Part shown: positions 45,833 to 55,120 of the stretch, one piece after another | Numbering within the stretch: position 1 is the stretch's first letter | How the letters are laid out: every line of letters begins with the position of its first letter | Assembly (NCBI GenBank): GCA_026004775.1 | Contig: BPJU01000002.1 | Coordinates: 180,435 to 244,434 of the forward strand | Reading direction: 5' to 3' | Length of the DNA: 64,000 nt | Origin: Pirellulaceae bacterium | Lineage (GTDB): Bacteria; Planctomycetota; Planctomycetia; Pirellulales; Pirellulaceae | Notes under the pieces: generated by a model | The model's input: only the letters and a program-made list of their open reading frames with translations | Database searches by the model: none | What the model was told of the DNA's origin: nothing | Program-made: the position numbers and the translations under genes

Positions 45833-47209
45833 ATGTGGGAGTCGCTGGACAGTTGGATCGCCGCCACCGGAGCGGTGGCGGCTTCGGCCTGCGCTTTGCC
45901 CGGCTGCTTTCTGCTGCTGCGGCGGCAGAGCCTCACCGGCGACGCCATCAGTCACGCGGCGTTGCCGGGAATTGTCCTGGCTTTTCTGGCAGCGCAAATG
46001 GCTCGGCAAGCCGGCTGGCTGTCGGACGCCGGTTACGAAGCCTCACGCCAACTGTTTCTGTTGGCCGGTGCGGTGGTGCTGGGTGTGGGATGTGCCGTCG
46101 GGAGTGAATGGGTACAGCGCCGCGGTGGCGTCGAACCGAGTGCCGCTCTGGGAGTCGTCTTCATCACACTGTTTGCCGTAGGGCTCGTGCTGCTACGCCT
46201 CATTGCCGACCAGGTCGACCTGGATCCGGATTGCGTTCTTTACGGGACGCTGGAAAACTCGGTGCTCGATACCGTGCCGCTCGGCTCGTTGGTTGTCCCG
46301 CGCGCGCTGCTCAGACATCTGGCCCTGTTCCTGCTGAACCTGGTGCTCATCGGCCTGTTCTTCAAAGAGCTGCGCATCGCCTCGTTCGACCCGGGACTGG
46401 CCAACGCCATGGGAATCCCCGCCTGGCTGATGCACTATCTGCTGATGACCATGACCGCCTTTACAGCCGTGTCGGTCTTCGAGAGCGTGGGAAGTATCCT
46501 GGTGATTGCGATGCTGATTGTGCCGGCGGCGACGGCGTACTTGCTGACGGATCGGTTGGTGGTGATGCTGGTGCTGGCGGCGCTGCTGGCTGCGGCCAGT
46601 GCGTGGTTGGGACATGCGGCGGCATTGTTTGTCCCTCGGCTGGTTTTCCCCTGGCTCGGTTATCCGCAGGTGACGGACGCTTCCACCAGCGGCATGATGG
46701 CGGTTGTGGCCGGAGCATTGCTGGTCGCAGCGCTGTTAGCCGGACCGCGCTACGGATGGGTGGCTCAGTTCTTGCGCCGCCGCCGCTTGGCGACGCGGAT
46801 TGCCACCGAGGATCTACTGGCATGGCTGTATCGCAACGCGGAGCGCGGCCAGGCCCTGCTGCCGCTGGAATCCGGCCGGATCAGCCAGGTGACCGGTATG
46901 AGCCGAACGCGCGTGCGGCGCGCTGTCGGGCAACTGGTGAGGCGACGCTGGATCGAGCGGACTCCCGATGGCTTGCGGCTCACGGCGGCCGGACACACGG
47001 CTGCGGTGAACCTGGTGCGGGCCCATCGGCTGTGGGAAAGTTTCCTGGCTGAACGGCTCGATGTGCCGGCTGCCCGATTGCACGAGTCCGCCGAACGGAT
47101 CGAGCACTACCTGGACAGCCAAATGCTCGACGAACTGGAAGCCGAACTCCAACTGCCCGAACGCGACCCGCACGGTTCGCTCATTCCACGCCAGGCCCGC
47201 GACGAATGA
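45833..47209 (+). CDS. Zn/Mn-type ABC permease fused to a DtxR-like metal-sensing domain (2)
   Basis: ATG at 45833, 17 bases after the previous stop, is the likely start; the longer upstream frame overlaps the first permease and is not protein-like. The 458-residue protein again has a permease (LLRRQSLTGDAISHAALPGIVLAF) and from about residue 315 a DtxR-like winged helix (LESGRISQVTGMSRTRVRRAV). A dimerisation/metal domain follows near 393 (RAHRLWESFLAERLDV, AERIEHYLD). Together with the first permease it would form a heterodimeric channel with two attached sensors. Its last 29 bases overlap the convergent NHL gene. Confidence 0.87.
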   Translation: MWESLDSWIAATGAVAASACALPGCFLLLRRQSLTGDAISHAALPGIVLAFLAAQMARQAGWLSDAGYEASRQLFLLAGAVVLGVGCAVGSEWVQRRGGVEPSAALGVVFITLFAVGLVLLRLIADQVDLDPDCVLYGTLENSVLDTVPLGSLVVPRALLRHLALFLLNLVLIGLFFKELRIASFDPGLANAMGIPAWLMHYLLMTMTAFTAVSVFESVGSILVIAMLIVPAATAYLLTDRLVVMLVLAALLAAASAWLGHAAALFVPRLVFPWLGYPQVTDASTSGMMAVVAGALLVAALLAGPRYGWVAQFLRRRRLATRIATEDLLAWLYRNAERGQALLPLESGRISQVTGMSRTRVRRAVGQLVRRRWIERTPDGLRLTAAGHTAAVNLVRAHRLWESFLAERLDVPAARLHESAERIEHYLDSQMLDELEAELQLPERDPHGSLIPRQARDE

Positions 47210-48191
47210 ATTTTTGGAGTCGCTTGCCGATAATGTCCCCACAGTAAAGATTCCCTTTCGAATCAATGGCCAGACAGTGTACCCAGTTCAGCTCGCCGGG
47301 CCGCTCCTGGCCATCGATCCCCTTGGGTATCGTCCAAAGCTGGCGAAGGCAGCCGTGGCTGTCGAACCGCATCACTAACTGATCCTTCGGCGGACAACCG
47401 AGCACCGCATAGTCGTACCAGGGCATGGGAGAAGAGCCGCAGACCCATATCTGGTCATCGGCCGTGACCCACAGTCCCCAGGGTGTGACGACATTGCGCC
47501 ACTCGGTCAAAAATTTGCCGCTGGTGTCGAACACTTGCACCCGCACATTGTTGCGGTCCGCCACGTAAAGACGTCCTTGTGAGTCGGCGGCAATGGCGTG
47601 CGGCAAACTGAACTGTCCCGGTTTCTGCCCCAGCTCTCCCCACTGTTTGACGAATTTGCCGTGCCGGTCAAAATGCACCACGCGATTGTTTCCGTAACCG
47701 TCACTGACAAACACGTCCCCGCTCGGCAAAACCGCCATGTCGGTCGGTTGATTGAAATGCGCCGTGTCGTCCCCTGCTTCCCCAGGAGTACCCAGTGTAA
47801 GAAGGAGTTGGCCGTCGGGTGAGTATTTTCGTACTGTGTGGTAACCGATGTCAGCCAACCACACAAAGCCTTCGTGGTCGATCTTCATGTGGTGCGCCGT
47901 CTTGACGGTGTCTTCACCCCAAGCGCGGATCAACTTCCCTTCCGGAGAATAGACCTGCACGGGCGGGACGCTGCGCGTGAACATCCACACGTTGTCCTGC
48001 CGGTCTACAAAAACTCCAGAAACCGCCTCCCATTGAAAAGCAGCCGGTTTCTGAGGCCAATTCGGATCTATCTCATACCAAATGCACATGTCCACTGCCG
48101 GATACCGCCTGGGCTTGGTTTCCTGGCCGAACAGTAAAACGGCCGAGAGGCAAAGCCCCACCAGTCCAACAGCCGTGATGATGCGATGCAT
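47181..48191 (-). CDS. Secreted NHL-repeat beta-propeller protein
   Basis: ATG at 48191, with AAGGAG 8 bases upstream, starts a signal segment (ITAVGLVGLCLSAVLLFG). The 336-residue product then has a series of NHL blades: VSGVFVDRQDNVWMFTR, AHHMKIDHEGFVWLADIG, PTDMAVLPSGDVFVSDGYG, PHAIAADSQGRLYVADR and others. Such six-bladed propellers bind proteins or carbohydrates; some are peptidyl-glycine alpha-amidating lyase-like. The catalytic identity is unclear. It is convergent with the metal permease gene. Confidence 0.85.
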   Translation of the reverse strand: MHRIITAVGLVGLCLSAVLLFGQETKPRRYPAVDMCIWYEIDPNWPQKPAAFQWEAVSGVFVDRQDNVWMFTRSVPPVQVYSPEGKLIRAWGEDTVKTAHHMKIDHEGFVWLADIGYHTVRKYSPDGQLLLTLGTPGEAGDDTAHFNQPTDMAVLPSGDVFVSDGYGNNRVVHFDRHGKFVKQWGELGQKPGQFSLPHAIAADSQGRLYVADRNNVRVQVFDTSGKFLTEWRNVVTPWGLWVTADDQIWVCGSSPMPWYDYAVLGCPPKDQLVMRFDSHGCLRQLWTIPKGIDGQERPGELNWVHCLAIDSKGNLYCGDIIGKRLQKFIRRGPGVE

Positions 48192-48343
48192 GGGGAGCAC
48201 TCCTTGTACCAATCGTGCAGGATTCTGATCGTGCTCGCCTCAATATAACCATTCGGCGACGCCAAGTGGGTAGCAACCGGCGGCAAATACCCCTTCTGGG
48301 GCATATCATCGGGTGGGGCCCGAATTCGGGCATTTCCTTGCCC

Positions 48344-49708
48344 TCATTCGAAGCTTCCACGCGGCAAAAGCACCTCCACGGTGGTTCCCTGTTCGGGGCG
48401 AGAGCGAACGGCGATGTGGCCGCCTAATCGTTCGATCACATTTCGAGCCAGAAAAAGTCCCAGCCCCATCCCCTGCCCCGGTTCCTTGGTGGTAAAGAAC
48501 GGCTCACCGGCTCGTTTCAGTATCTCCGGCGGCATGCCGCATCCGTGGTCGACGACACGGAATCGCACGGTGTGCTGGTCGGCTGCCACATGGAATTCGA
48601 CAGGTTGTCCGGGTTGGGAGGCATCCAGGCCGTTTTGGAGCAAGTTGCGCAGGGCCAGCGCCAAGGCCTGAAGCGGGACGCGGAGCAACAAGTCCCCGGC
48701 TGTTTCCAAGCCGTATACCATGACGCGTTCACTGCGCCGCAGGCCGGAGATGGTTTCGTCAACGATCCGCCTCAAGGTGAATGCATCGACGCGCTCGCCC
48801 ACCACCTGGCCGGCTTGTGCGGACATGCGGTTGAGGATCGAGCGGCAGTGCTCAAGCTCACTTCGAATAAGAGCCACATCTTCCAGAACCCCTGGCGGGA
48901 CTGACACTCCTTCCAGGTGGCGAGCCAGGTCTTTCGCAATGACGGCGATGGTGGACAGGGGGGAGGCCAGTTCGTGGCCGGCGCCGGCGGCCAGAGTGGC
49001 TAGGGCTTCCAGCCGTTCGCTGTGGGCGCGACGTTGCTCGGCCCGCCGCAATGCTTCCTCACGCTGAGCCAGCGCCGTGGCGACTCGCGAAATAAAATAC
49101 GTGATTACCAGGGCACTGGCCGCAAACGCCACCAGCAGCCCCTGTTTGCGGACGTCCGTCCACAGGTGGCTGTCGGCATGCCACGCCTCTTCAAGCTCCG
49201 CCACCGGCACGTAACCGAACAGGAAAAAACTGGAATAGCCGGTGATCGAGAGCACTGTCAAACCGAGCGCCCAGCGTCCCGGCAACAACACGGCGGCCAA
49301 CGCCAGATTCACCAAATAAAACAGACTGAACGGGTTAGTAGGCCCTCCGGCCAGGTACAGCAAGCCCGTCAGTGACACCAAGTCCACCGTGATCAGGGCC
49401 GCTGTCAGAAGAAGCCCATTGCGAGCCGTGGCCCAGCTTGGGCGGCGCTGGAGAAACGCGGACACCATCAGGTTACTTCCGGCGGTGAAAGCGATGATCG
49501 CAAGCAGGGGCCAGAAGTAACTCAACGACACTTGCCAGACCCACCGCACCAGCGCCACGGTCAGACACTGGCCGAACGTGGCCACCCATCGCAAGCGCAC
49601 CAGCCATTCGATGTTCCCTCGAAAGGCATGCCCATCGGCCAGGTCCGCTTGAGACCTACCCGCGGTGCGGACCGCTCGTTCCTCGGCAGTGGTTTGAGCA
49701 CCTGTCAT
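48344..49708 (-). CDS. Membrane sensor histidine kinase (RegB-like)
   Basis: ATG at 49708 (MTGAQTTAEE) is chosen because the longer frame upstream is Arg-rich and overlaps the aldehyde dehydrogenase gene. The product has 454 residues: about six membrane segments (residues 35-215), a short coiled linker (LAQREEALRRAEQRR), the H-box AGAGHELASPLSTI, N-box NLLQNGLDAS, G1 DHGCGMPPE and G2 GQGMGLGLFLA. The membrane part resembles RegB/PrrB redox sensors, but the redox-active Cys of RegB is not evident. No response regulator lies in this window. Confidence 0.9.
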   Translation of the reverse strand: MTGAQTTAEERAVRTAGRSQADLADGHAFRGNIEWLVRLRWVATFGQCLTVALVRWVWQVSLSYFWPLLAIIAFTAGSNLMVSAFLQRRPSWATARNGLLLTAALITVDLVSLTGLLYLAGGPTNPFSLFYLVNLALAAVLLPGRWALGLTVLSITGYSSFFLFGYVPVAELEEAWHADSHLWTDVRKQGLLVAFAASALVITYFISRVATALAQREEALRRAEQRRAHSERLEALATLAAGAGHELASPLSTIAVIAKDLARHLEGVSVPPGVLEDVALIRSELEHCRSILNRMSAQAGQVVGERVDAFTLRRIVDETISGLRRSERVMVYGLETAGDLLLRVPLQALALALRNLLQNGLDASQPGQPVEFHVAADQHTVRFRVVDHGCGMPPEILKRAGEPFFTTKEPGQGMGLGLFLARNVIERLGGHIAVRSRPEQGTTVEVLLPRGSFE

Positions 49709-49752
49709 TTTCGGCTTCCACGACCGGTGATGCACACCGAGGGGGTACGCTT

Positions 49753-51180
49753 TTACTCGGCTGGTTCGGACAAGTGGACCACCACGGTCTTCAATTCGGT
49801 CATCTCTTCGATGGCGTAGCGCGGGCCTTCTTTGCCCATGCCGCTCTGTTTCAAGCCTCCATAGGGCATGAAGTCGGCTCGCCATTGGGGCCCCCAGTTG
49901 ATGTGGATGTTGCCGCTTTCGACCCGCTGAGCGAACGCCAAAGCTCGATCAATGTCCTGGGTAAACACGGCGGCACTGAGCCCGTAACGGCTGTCGTTGG
50001 CCAGGTGAATCGCCTCGTCAAAACTCGAAGCCCGTGCCAGACATACGGCCGGACCAAACAGTTCGTCGCGATAAACGCGCATATCGGGCCGGACTTCGGC
50101 CAGCACCGCCGGTTCGACGATCGACTGGCGCCGTCGCCCGCCGCACAATAGCCGAGCCCCTTGGCCGACGGCCTCCTGGATCCACTCTTCGACGCGTTGG
50201 GCATCAGCAGAGCGAATCAACGGTCCCACAGTGGTCTGGGGAGAGAACGGGTCGCCGGCAACTAATTTCGATACCGATTCCCGCAAGCGTTCCACCAGCT
50301 CTTCGTACACGGGCTGGCTGGCGATTACCCGTTGGGCAGAAATACAAACTTGCCCGGCATTGGTGTAGCCGCAGACCAGAGTCGCCTCGGTCACTTTGTT
50401 CAAGTCTGCGTCGTCCAGAACGATCAGCGGGCTGTTGGAGCCCAGTTCCATGGTGACGCGTTTCAGACCAGCCACGCGGCAGATCTTTTCTCCCACTTCG
50501 GCGCTGCCGGTGAACGATATCTTTCGGACACGCGGGTCGGCACACAGAGCGTGTCCGACTTGCGGGCCGCGGCCGGTCAGACATTGCACGGCAAGCGGCG
50601 GAAGGCCGGCCTCCAGCAGGATTTCGACCAGTTTCAAAGCCGACAGCGGCGTGTCGGTCGCCGGTTTGACAATCACGGCATTGCCGGCGGCCAGAGCCGG
50701 CCCGACTTTGTGGCAGACCAGATTGAGCGGGAAATTAAACGGCGTGATGGCCACCACGATGCCGCACGGGACTCGAAGCGTAAAGCCGAACTTCCGCTCG
50801 GCGCCCGGGGCACCGTCCATCGGCAGCACTTCGCCGTAGAGCCGTTTGGCCTCTTCGGCCGATACCTCCATCGTGATAGTGGCACGCTGAGCTTCATAAT
50901 GCCCCTCGCGCAGCACTTTGCCTTCTTCGCGGCTGATGAGTTCCCCGAGCATCGTTTGGCGTTCGGCCATCAACTCGGCGGCTCGCCGCAAAATGCGGTA
51001 GCGGTCGTAGGCCGAAAGGCGTCGCATCTGGCGGGCACCTTTTTCGGCGGCCGCCACAGCCGTTTGCACGTCTTCCTCGGTAGCTTGGGGAACGGTATCG
51101 ACCAGCGAGCCGTCGTAGGGATGGCGGACTTCCAGAACTTCGGAGCGTTCCACCCATTGACCAGCCAAGAACATTTTCAT
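49753..51180 (-). CDS. NAD(P)-dependent aldehyde dehydrogenase
   Basis: ATG at 51180, with AAGGAG 11 bases upstream, gives 475 residues; the frame is open further upstream but not protein-like. The fold shows VVAITPFNFPLNLVCHK, KPATDTPLSA, KISFTGSAEVGEKI, the general base in TMELGSNSPLIVLDDAD and the nucleophile in NAGQVCISAQR, with a closing RADFMPYGGLKQSG. It oxidises an aldehyde to an acid in the cytoplasm, probably a lactaldehyde- or glyceraldehyde-3-phosphate-type substrate as in non-phosphorylating enzymes. It could belong to sugar catabolism downstream of desulfated polysaccharides. Confidence 0.92.
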   Translation of the reverse strand: MKMFLAGQWVERSEVLEVRHPYDGSLVDTVPQATEEDVQTAVAAAEKGARQMRRLSAYDRYRILRRAAELMAERQTMLGELISREEGKVLREGHYEAQRATITMEVSAEEAKRLYGEVLPMDGAPGAERKFGFTLRVPCGIVVAITPFNFPLNLVCHKVGPALAAGNAVIVKPATDTPLSALKLVEILLEAGLPPLAVQCLTGRGPQVGHALCADPRVRKISFTGSAEVGEKICRVAGLKRVTMELGSNSPLIVLDDADLNKVTEATLVCGYTNAGQVCISAQRVIASQPVYEELVERLRESVSKLVAGDPFSPQTTVGPLIRSADAQRVEEWIQEAVGQGARLLCGGRRRQSIVEPAVLAEVRPDMRVYRDELFGPAVCLARASSFDEAIHLANDSRYGLSAAVFTQDIDRALAFAQRVESGNIHINWGPQWRADFMPYGGLKQSGMGKEGPRYAIEEMTELKTVVVHLSEPAE

Positions 51181-51431
51181 TGCGGTATTGTCTCCTTGGA
51201 AAACTGCCGCCTTGGATTCCTTGTCGGCACCGCGTGCGGGCAAGACCTTGCTTCTCCTTGGCAATTCTAATGTGACCAGTGAAGATCGAACACCGCCTGG
51301 GCTCGATACAGCCCCAAGATGTTTCGCTCGGCTCACTATCCGCCTGGATCGGATGAATACTTTAGGAAGGTCAAACCGGCTAACCCGGCTGGAATGGTGG
51401 CTGGAAAGTAACGGCGAATCATCCCGGAGAA

Positions 51432-51780
51432 TTACGCGAGCAGCGTGGTGTGCTTAGGAGCCATCTGGGCTAACAAACCGCGGTTCGTGCTCAGTGACGC
51501 ATCGTTCCGCCAGCCGACGGGCGTCGCGTTTTCGACAAGTTCCGGCCATCGCCGATCCCGCACGGGTAAGCGGATCGTGTCGGCGTCCTCGGCGGGCGCT
51601 TGAAGTAACAGGTTGTTTCCGATGGCGAACAGCGGGGTGTGAGGCAAGGCCTGTAAGATCCGGGCTACCGGTGCTCCACAATCCACCGAGGGATCGTTCG
51701 ACTCTACCACCAATCGGTTTGGCGTAATCAACCAGGTGGTTGGTGGGTGTCGGAAATGAAATCGCCAACCGGGCTGAGAA
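51432..51780 (-). pseudogene. 5'-truncated hypothetical protein fragment
   Basis: A minus-strand frame of about 115 codons reads like real protein: a Trp/Phe/His-rich start, then PNRLVVESNDP, LPHTPLFAIGNNLLLQAP and RLPVRDRRWPEL. There is no start codon before an in-frame stop near 51788 except internal ATT-type codons, so the 5' end appears lost. It resembles a conserved uncharacterised family I cannot name. The rest of the gap from 51181 to 52119 shows nothing I can support. Confidence 0.35.
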
Positions 51781-52119
51781 AAGCTGATGTCGATTCAAAG
51801 GTCACTCTGTTCCTGCACTAGACCTTGCGCGACCAGCCACGGCGGCTGGAAGATGGTAGATATTGAAAGTGCCGATAACGACGCAGCTTGCACTCGCAAA
51901 CCGGAATGGCACCTTCTATTCCTCCGCCTGTAAACCCGGTACCTCAGTGACTTCCGGGACGCCTCATATACTGAGAATGGTCTATTAGGAGTGACCAATG
52001 TACCTGGGAAACGTAGTCGAGCGAACTACGCACGACAGTGCCGATCAGATCTGCCAGCCGACTCGTAGATCGGCGTAAGCTGGCGTCCGCTGGTGCTGCA
52101 GAACTTTGAGGCCAGAGCT

Positions 52120-53157
52120 TTAGGGGGCGTTTTCTCGAGCGAAGCCGCGTTTGCGAAGCTCCTCGGCCCGCCGTTTTAGGATATCCTCCAAGGTAGGCGG
52201 GCCTCCCCAATAGCTGATTTTCTCCTCAGGGCCGGAGCCGACAGTGATGATCCGCGTTCCTTTCGGTAAGGGCAATCCTTCCATCCTGAACTGTTGCTCG
52301 GACACAGCGTAATTCAGATCCCATTGATGTACCTCGATCCAGCATGTGGGCTCTTTGGCCGATACCACGTCCGGGCCGAACCATTCTTTTACGCTGTGCA
52401 GAACGGGCAGACCTTGTGGCGTCGTATCCCATCGAGCTTCACCGCGCCGGGCCAAACGATCGCCGGGATTACCAAACTGCCACGACGTTACCACACCCCC
52501 CAAGGCAAAGGAACCTCGAACGGTCGAGCGAACATCCCGCCACGCCAAATCCACCCGGATTTCCTCACCCGAACTGCGGACATGAAAACGAATAGGGTCT
52601 TTACCCTGGCGGGCACGGAGAGGGTTAAGGACTTCCGACCACGGGCCATATCCCCCGGCCAGGGCCCCAAACCAGCTTTCTTGCGGAGTTAACCTCGGCC
52701 ACCCGCGAGACTGAGCGTACGCTCGTTCGACGTATTCGTGAGCGGGCCGATAAGTAATGGTTTCACGAGGAGTTTGTATAATATAAACTTGCTCCCATCG
52801 CTTTTGTGGCGGTTGATCAACCATTACCAATCCTTCCATATAGGTGAGGCTCCCGTCCCAGATGACTGCAAGCTGCTGGAATCGCACCCGATCTTTGCGT
52901 CCGGACACAACTATTCGTCCTTTAGGATATTGTAGCGGCAAGGCCGACAACGCCGCATGAAATCTATCTAACGCAGCCATATCACCTTCGATGGGTGCCG
53001 CCGAGTTTTCATCGGCACGCATTGTGCCCATCGCCGCGAAAATCGAAAATGCCGTATAAAAGAAGAAACTCAGCCATATCCCACGCACGGCCAGACCATC
53101 TGGCCAGACAACAAACCGCGGAAGAATTGGCGAAAGTGGCACGGTAATACTCCACAT
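52120..53157 (-). CDS. Exported hypothetical protein
   Basis: This 345-residue protein has a hydrophobic segment near residues 25-45 (IWLSFFFYTAFSIFAAMG) that is probably a signal peptide, so the true start may be a later codon. The mature part (from about ADENSAAP) is a beta-rich region resembling outer-membrane lipoprotein-sorting or LolA-like folds (FQQLAVIWDGSLTYMEGLVMVD), ending in a charged helix (LEDILKRRAEELRKRGF). I do not recognise a family. It is the last gene of the exported-protein cluster that begins near 57.7 kb. Confidence 0.6.
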   Translation of the reverse strand: MWSITVPLSPILPRFVVWPDGLAVRGIWLSFFFYTAFSIFAAMGTMRADENSAAPIEGDMAALDRFHAALSALPLQYPKGRIVVSGRKDRVRFQQLAVIWDGSLTYMEGLVMVDQPPQKRWEQVYIIQTPRETITYRPAHEYVERAYAQSRGWPRLTPQESWFGALAGGYGPWSEVLNPLRARQGKDPIRFHVRSSGEEIRVDLAWRDVRSTVRGSFALGGVVTSWQFGNPGDRLARRGEARWDTTPQGLPVLHSVKEWFGPDVVSAKEPTCWIEVHQWDLNYAVSEQQFRMEGLPLPKGTRIITVGSGPEEKISYWGGPPTLEDILKRRAEELRKRGFARENAP

Positions 53158-53252
53158 TGCGACGCTTCAAGCCGTCATGGCCTTCCCTATAGTAAAGCAC
53201 CAACTAACCAGGATTGGCACAGCTTGTGACCTTTTATCAAAAGTACCTGTAT

Positions 53253-54314
53253 TCATGGCAGTACGCCGGCCATCTCGGATCCGCTGCGGGTTCCCCAGGC
53301 TCGCCATACCTCCAAGGAAATATCGCTAGAAACGAAACGCACTGCGCCATCAAGAAACAGCCCATTGACACCTCTCGGATGGTAGCTGGAGGCGGAGAGA
53401 GCCTGGATGTTTACGACAGAGAATGGCAAGCAGTCCGGAATGCGAGAATTGGGTGGGAATATGTGGTTATAGGCGGTGGCGTTCATATAGGCGGATCGCC
53501 ATGTCCCACCCGGGAAATCATAAAAAAACGGTGGCCGAGGCGGAGCCGCAGAGCAACGCTTCACCAATTCCTCCATACGGTCGTCAATCGGTGCGTAGGT
53601 AACCGGCAGCCAAAGATCCCAATCGAAAAGCTTGATTCCGCCGATCCACGCGTCGGTATCAGGATTGTACACTCCAAAATGACGCCCAACCTTTTTCTCG
53701 CTTAGCCCAATCGTGTTACTCAACCCATCGCGGATATCTTCGGGACGTACAATGATGGAATATGAGTAAACTGGGAAGGCACCATTTTGTAAGTGTTCAT
53801 AGGAAAAGATCACGTAAGTTGTACCGGCACACGCCCGGTAGTTGATCAGCCCTTCCCCAGGATCTGACGGGCAGCGTGCCTCAGAAAGTCGATATTTTTT
53901 TAGTTCCCTTTGCAACTGTTCATAGGATATGATGTACACACCCGGGGGCCCCGGATACATTTCGCGCTGATACAACGCCTCTTTACCGAGAAACGGAATT
54001 AGGTGTAAAAAGTAGGTTGGGTGGGCAAGATAACGGCCGAATTTAGGTTGTTTTCGTTCGCGGTCGTCCATTCCATTGTCGGGTAGCTTCTTAAAGGCAT
54101 CCACATGGGCATGAATCGCTTGCGCCTGTTGGGCCAGGTGATTTTGGCACTCCAGGCGGCGAGCCACCTCACGGCTCCATTGCACCCCCATGAGAATCAG
54201 CGAGGCCAGAAGCGCCAATATGGCGACGGCCACAGTCAGCTCAAGCAGACTAAAGGCGGGGCGGTACCGGCCGTCAATCGAAGAAAACCGGCGTCTCAAT
54301 AGTCGATACCACAT
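53253..54314 (-). CDS. DUF1559 prepilin-like exported protein
   Basis: ATG at 54314 (MWYRLLRRRF) is the likely start. The 353-residue protein has a type IV pilin-like N-terminal motif, RPAFSLLELTVAVAILALLASLI, with the cleavage-site phenylalanine/Glu pattern. This is followed by the DUF1559 (SBP_bac_10) features CQNHLAQQAQAIHAH and, at the C-terminus, NGLFLDGAVRFVSSDIS. DUF1559 proteins are strongly expanded in planctomycetes and form secreted pseudopilins of unknown role. It lies between a Cys-rich exported protein and a hypothetical exported protein. Confidence 0.9.
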   Translation of the reverse strand: MWYRLLRRRFSSIDGRYRPAFSLLELTVAVAILALLASLILMGVQWSREVARRLECQNHLAQQAQAIHAHVDAFKKLPDNGMDDRERKQPKFGRYLAHPTYFLHLIPFLGKEALYQREMYPGPPGVYIISYEQLQRELKKYRLSEARCPSDPGEGLINYRACAGTTYVIFSYEHLQNGAFPVYSYSIIVRPEDIRDGLSNTIGLSEKKVGRHFGVYNPDTDAWIGGIKLFDWDLWLPVTYAPIDDRMEELVKRCSAAPPRPPFFYDFPGGTWRSAYMNATAYNHIFPPNSRIPDCLPFSVVNIQALSASSYHPRGVNGLFLDGAVRFVSSDISLEVWRAWGTRSGSEMAGVLP

Positions 54315-54534
54315 GCTACGGCCTACCTTTCCTTCGAAAAGTCCAGAAAATGGCGAAAGCGAACATCTCGTCCAGCAGCGCTTTAATCCAATCAAGATGA
54401 TCATGTGGCAGTATGCCTATGTTCCACATTGGTAGCGGCAAATAACGTTAACAGATCGTCCAGTTGTCCCCGTTCGGTTATGGCCGGCACGCCCGTAGAT
54501 GTATGCCGTAACGTGACGGACTCGTCAGCAGCGG

Positions 54535-54999
54535 CTACTTGCAGTTGTCACTACAAGAAAGCGGCACCCTGACATGTTCTTTCTCGTCAAAACTTTCGAC
54601 ACACCTTCCCATAACGACGTCGTACTCGCACCAATATGTTTCCAGGCAGGGCACCCACTGGGCTTCAGATGCAGGTTCATTCTTACAGCTCTTTAGATAG
54701 TGCTTTACAACGTCTATTTCGCATTTCTTGTGATTTGGGACGCTTTTCGCTCGCTGGGACCAACTGAACGGACAATCATACCATGTGAAACTGCTACACG
54801 AGATTTCGGGAAGAAAGCACTCTTGTATAGTGACGCAACATGCATTGGAGATGCTGCCATTTATTTGTTGTCCCTCCTCGCCAGGCTCCCCGCCTTGACC
54901 CAGCGTGTGTCGGGCGTGAAAGTCAAGGCCCATATAGGCGCCCACCGACAAAATAAACCCAAACGATAACACCCGGAACCAGAAAAACGAGTGTTTCAT
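54535..54999 (-). CDS. Small Cys-rich secreted protein
   Basis: ATG at 54999 has AGGAG 7 bases upstream. The 154-residue product has a signal segment (FWFRVLSFGFILSVGAYMG) followed by a domain with a dozen or so cysteines (NACCVTIQECFLPEISC, KKCEIDVVKHYLKSC, CLETYWCEYDVVMGRC, CSDNCK), probably disulfide-bonded outside the cell. I know no family. In this cluster it stands beside a C39-like protein and a pseudopilin, so a secreted cargo or structural role is possible. Confidence 0.75.
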   Translation of the reverse strand: MKHSFFWFRVLSFGFILSVGAYMGLDFHARHTLGQGGEPGEEGQQINGSISNACCVTIQECFLPEISCSSFTWYDCPFSWSQRAKSVPNHKKCEIDVVKHYLKSCKNEPASEAQWVPCLETYWCEYDVVMGRCVESFDEKEHVRVPLSCSDNCK

Positions 55000-55120
55000 A
55001 CAAGCACTCCTGTAGAAAGACCGGTGACCAATCGACTGGCCGAACACTCGCGGTGGAAAGCTGTAGCCGAAACGAGTTGCCCAAACCATGAGTTTGGACC
55101 AGGCTGGTAATCCGTGCAGA

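Noticed and set aside
46108-47052. A 314-codon plus-strand frame inside the second permease
   Set aside because: It is an alternate frame of the permease, rich in Arg and Gly, with no membrane pattern.
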